From positions 1 through 5,772 of the forward strand of contig CAOXUF010000152.1 in assembly GCA_948560485.1 (NCBI GenBank): a DNA stretch of 5,772 nucleotides, read 5' to 3'. The position numbers and the translations under genes are program-made. The notes under the pieces were generated by a model. That model was given only the letters and a program-made list of their open reading frames with translations. It was not told the DNA's origin and searched no databases. Each line of letters opens with the position of its first letter. Position 1 is the first letter of the stretch. The DNA is from an uncultured Eubacterium sp. (GTDB lineage Bacteria; Bacillota_A; Clostridia; Lachnospirales; Lachnospiraceae). Of this stretch, positions 4,160 through 5,772 are shown piece by piece.

Positions 4160-5772
4160 ATGAAAAAATTAGGCCGTAAAGCATTAGCTTTATCACTAAC
4201 GATTGTTCTTGGCACATCTATGGCATTAACAGGATGCGGCAAGGATGAAAAGGGCGCTGTTAGCGGCAATGCTAACGAAATTGGAGTAACAACAGGATTG
4301 GCATCAGACACAAAAGGTGAAGTGTCTATCATGGTTTGGTCAGGAGATGGAGAATACTATGAAGATATCGGAAATCCAAACAGTTCTGCTGGGAAGAAAT
4401 TAGCTGACGCTAAGAACATTACAGCCAGCAATGTGGCACAGGTTCGTGCAGTAGCTGCAAAGTTCCATGAAGCGTATCCGAATATTAAGATTAATCTCTG
4501 GTCAAAGTCAGGTGATCCTGATCAGGTGAATACTCCTAAGTGGGAAGAAGAAATGGATAACTTCAAGGCGAAATATGGCAAATATCCTGACATCTGGGGT
4601 TCTACAGATGTTATCAGAGATTTGAAAAAAGGTTTAGTTGCTGACTTGTCAGTTTACAGCGATGATGATATTTATAAATCATACAATAAATCTCTTATGG
4701 ATCAGTTGAATTATTATGGATTCCAGGCAGGACTTCCATCATACACGATTCCACATGGCATCTGGGTAAATAAAGCATTAGCAGAAGATCACAATATTAA
4801 TGTTCCGGATCCTGATTGGGATATTGATGAGTTTACAAGATTTGTAAAGAAAGCAGATGGAAAGACATTCTGGGGAGCAAAAGGAACACCTTTAAATATC
4901 GTAAGTATGGGATGCGACAGCATTAACAAATCAATCTCAGAAAACGATACAGTAGATTTGAACAGCGATCAGGTTAAGTCATTACTTCAGTATTTACCAA
5001 AGTGGGCTGAGGTTTCCATTGATGTGGCAGATGGCGCTGGTAACCTTACAAAGGATATTGTAGCAGAGTCGAACGCATATTCATGGTACTATTTCTGCAA
5101 CAACAGAACATTAGTAAACTTTGAAGATCCGTGGTTCCTGACAGCAGGCGCTGATGAATCAGCAAAAGACAGCGATGCGTATATTAAATCAAATGATTGG
5201 GATTTCTATCCATACCCAAGCACAGATTATGCTGAAAATACTATTCAGTTAGTAATGGATCCTATCTGCTTACATAACTATGCTTTGGATGATAAAAATC
5301 CTGAAATGAGCAAAGAAGAAAAAGCAAAATTGGATGTAACATATACATTTGCTTCATTCTGGACAGCAACAACACAGGCAAAACAGGCTATATTTGATCA
5401 GGAATGGTCAGAAAATGGTCAGATGAAAAAGGCTGCCGGAGATACACTTCCTGTAGTAACCGGTGAACTTTATGATAAGCAGATGGATATCTGGAACAGC
5501 CTTGATGCTCACAAGCTTTACAAAGACAAAGAAGGATGGAATAAAGTTCTTGAAATCTACAAAGAAGGAAAGACTTGGGATTATATCGACAAATGCTGGT
5601 ATTCAACAGTTACAGAAAATGGTGAGTCAAAAGCTACATTGTTTGAATGGATTAATTGTGGTCAGGAGAGTGTAGCAGGATCTTGGTTCACAGATAAAAA
5701 CTGGGCAGACAATGTTAAGTCAAGATTGGCTGATTGGAATACATCATGCAACAAGAGAATTGATACTGCAAA
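4160..5772 (+). CDS. Extracellular substrate-binding lipoprotein of a sugar ABC transporter, 3' end cut by window
   Basis: The frame is open from ATG 4160 to the window edge (537 codons plus two bases), so the C-terminus is missing. Residues 1-25 are a lipoprotein signal peptide (MKKLGRK, hydrophobic core) ending in the lipobox LTGC; C26 should be lipidated and hold the protein on the outer face of the membrane. The first strand IMVWSGDG (57-64), FHEAYPNIKI (102-111), PDIWG (143-147), a GIWVNK strand (200-205) and a following W-D-I-D-E-F helix start (220-225) follow the family 1 (CUT1, oligosaccharide) binding-protein plan. About 35 extra residues separate the first strand from its helix, and the size exceeds the usual 400-450 residues, as in binding proteins for longer oligosaccharides. 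Besides C26 there are six cysteines (252, 313, 370, 479, 500, 530). It has its own promoter with an operator-like repeat. Permease genes probably follow off-window. The substrate is unknown; the adjacent carbohydrate-binding-like protein points to a glycan. Confidence 0.88.
   Translation, partial: MKKLGRKALALSLTIVLGTSMALTGCGKDEKGAVSGNANEIGVTTGLASDTKGEVSIMVWSGDGEYYEDIGNPNSSAGKKLADAKNITASNVAQVRAVAAKFHEAYPNIKINLWSKSGDPDQVNTPKWEEEMDNFKAKYGKYPDIWGSTDVIRDLKKGLVADLSVYSDDDIYKSYNKSLMDQLNYYGFQAGLPSYTIPHGIWVNKALAEDHNINVPDPDWDIDEFTRFVKKADGKTFWGAKGTPLNIVSMGCDSINKSISENDTVDLNSDQVKSLLQYLPKWAEVSIDVADGAGNLTKDIVAESNAYSWYYFCNNRTLVNFEDPWFLTAGADESAKDSDAYIKSNDWDFYPYPSTDYAENTIQLVMDPICLHNYALDDKNPEMSKEEKAKLDVTYTFASFWTATTQAKQAIFDQEWSENGQMKKAAGDTLPVVTGELYDKQMDIWNSLDAHKLYKDKEGWNKVLEIYKEGKTWDYIDKCWYSTVTENGESKATLFEWINCGQESVAGSWFTDKNWADNVKSRLADWNTSCNKRIDTA

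Noticed and set aside
4150..4179. Nine-codon open frame starting ATG directly after AGGAGG, candidate leader peptide
   Set aside because: Zero spacing to the ribosome binding site makes initiation unlikely, and it overlaps the lipoprotein start out of frame without attenuator structure.

Overview
The window reads as chromosomal DNA of a low-GC anaerobic Firmicute, most likely a gut or rumen member of the Lachnospiraceae. This is inferred from the AT-rich base composition, strong AGGAGG-type ribosome binding sites, a secreted protein with a Thr/Ala linker and a 'TGD' wall-sorting-like tail, and a very large sugar-binding lipoprotein. Genus cannot be settled from the sequence alone.

Layout. 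The left edge (1-158) is a divergent intergenic region. It carries the ribosome binding site of a minus-strand gene that begins just outside the window, a perfect inverted repeat, and a clean sigma-A promoter for a two-gene plus-strand unit: murI (glutamate racemase, 159-974) followed one base later by a DUF1934/YwiB-type small protein (976-1401). A long hairpin at 1439-1486 ends this unit and, from the other side, the convergent minus-strand unit. That unit holds plsC (lysophosphatidate acyltransferase, 2747-2031) and an unrecognised single-span membrane protein (1949-1491), which also has its own promoter. These four genes are housekeeping in character: cell-wall precursor supply, phospholipid synthesis and two poorly understood proteins.

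The right half is different. Two separately promoted plus-strand genes encode exported proteins. The first (3030-3803) is a secreted, tryptophan-rich, probably carbohydrate-binding protein with a C-terminal membrane/wall anchor and its own strong terminator. The second (4160 to beyond the right edge) is a large substrate-binding lipoprotein of the ABC sugar-transporter type, cut by the window end after 537 codons. Both promoters have an extended -10 (TGn) and an AT-rich palindrome beside the -35. At the second gene this is a nested inverted repeat containing two exact 11-bp tandem copies, a good candidate operator. The pair may capture a glycan at the surface (anchored binding protein) and pass oligosaccharides to an importer (lipoprotein). 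The permease and enzyme genes that would test this lie outside the window.

No tRNA, rRNA, CRISPR array, insertion sequence or phage gene was seen. No clearly new system can be proven here; the best leads are the Trp-rich anchored protein and the operator-like repeats in front of the transporter gene.
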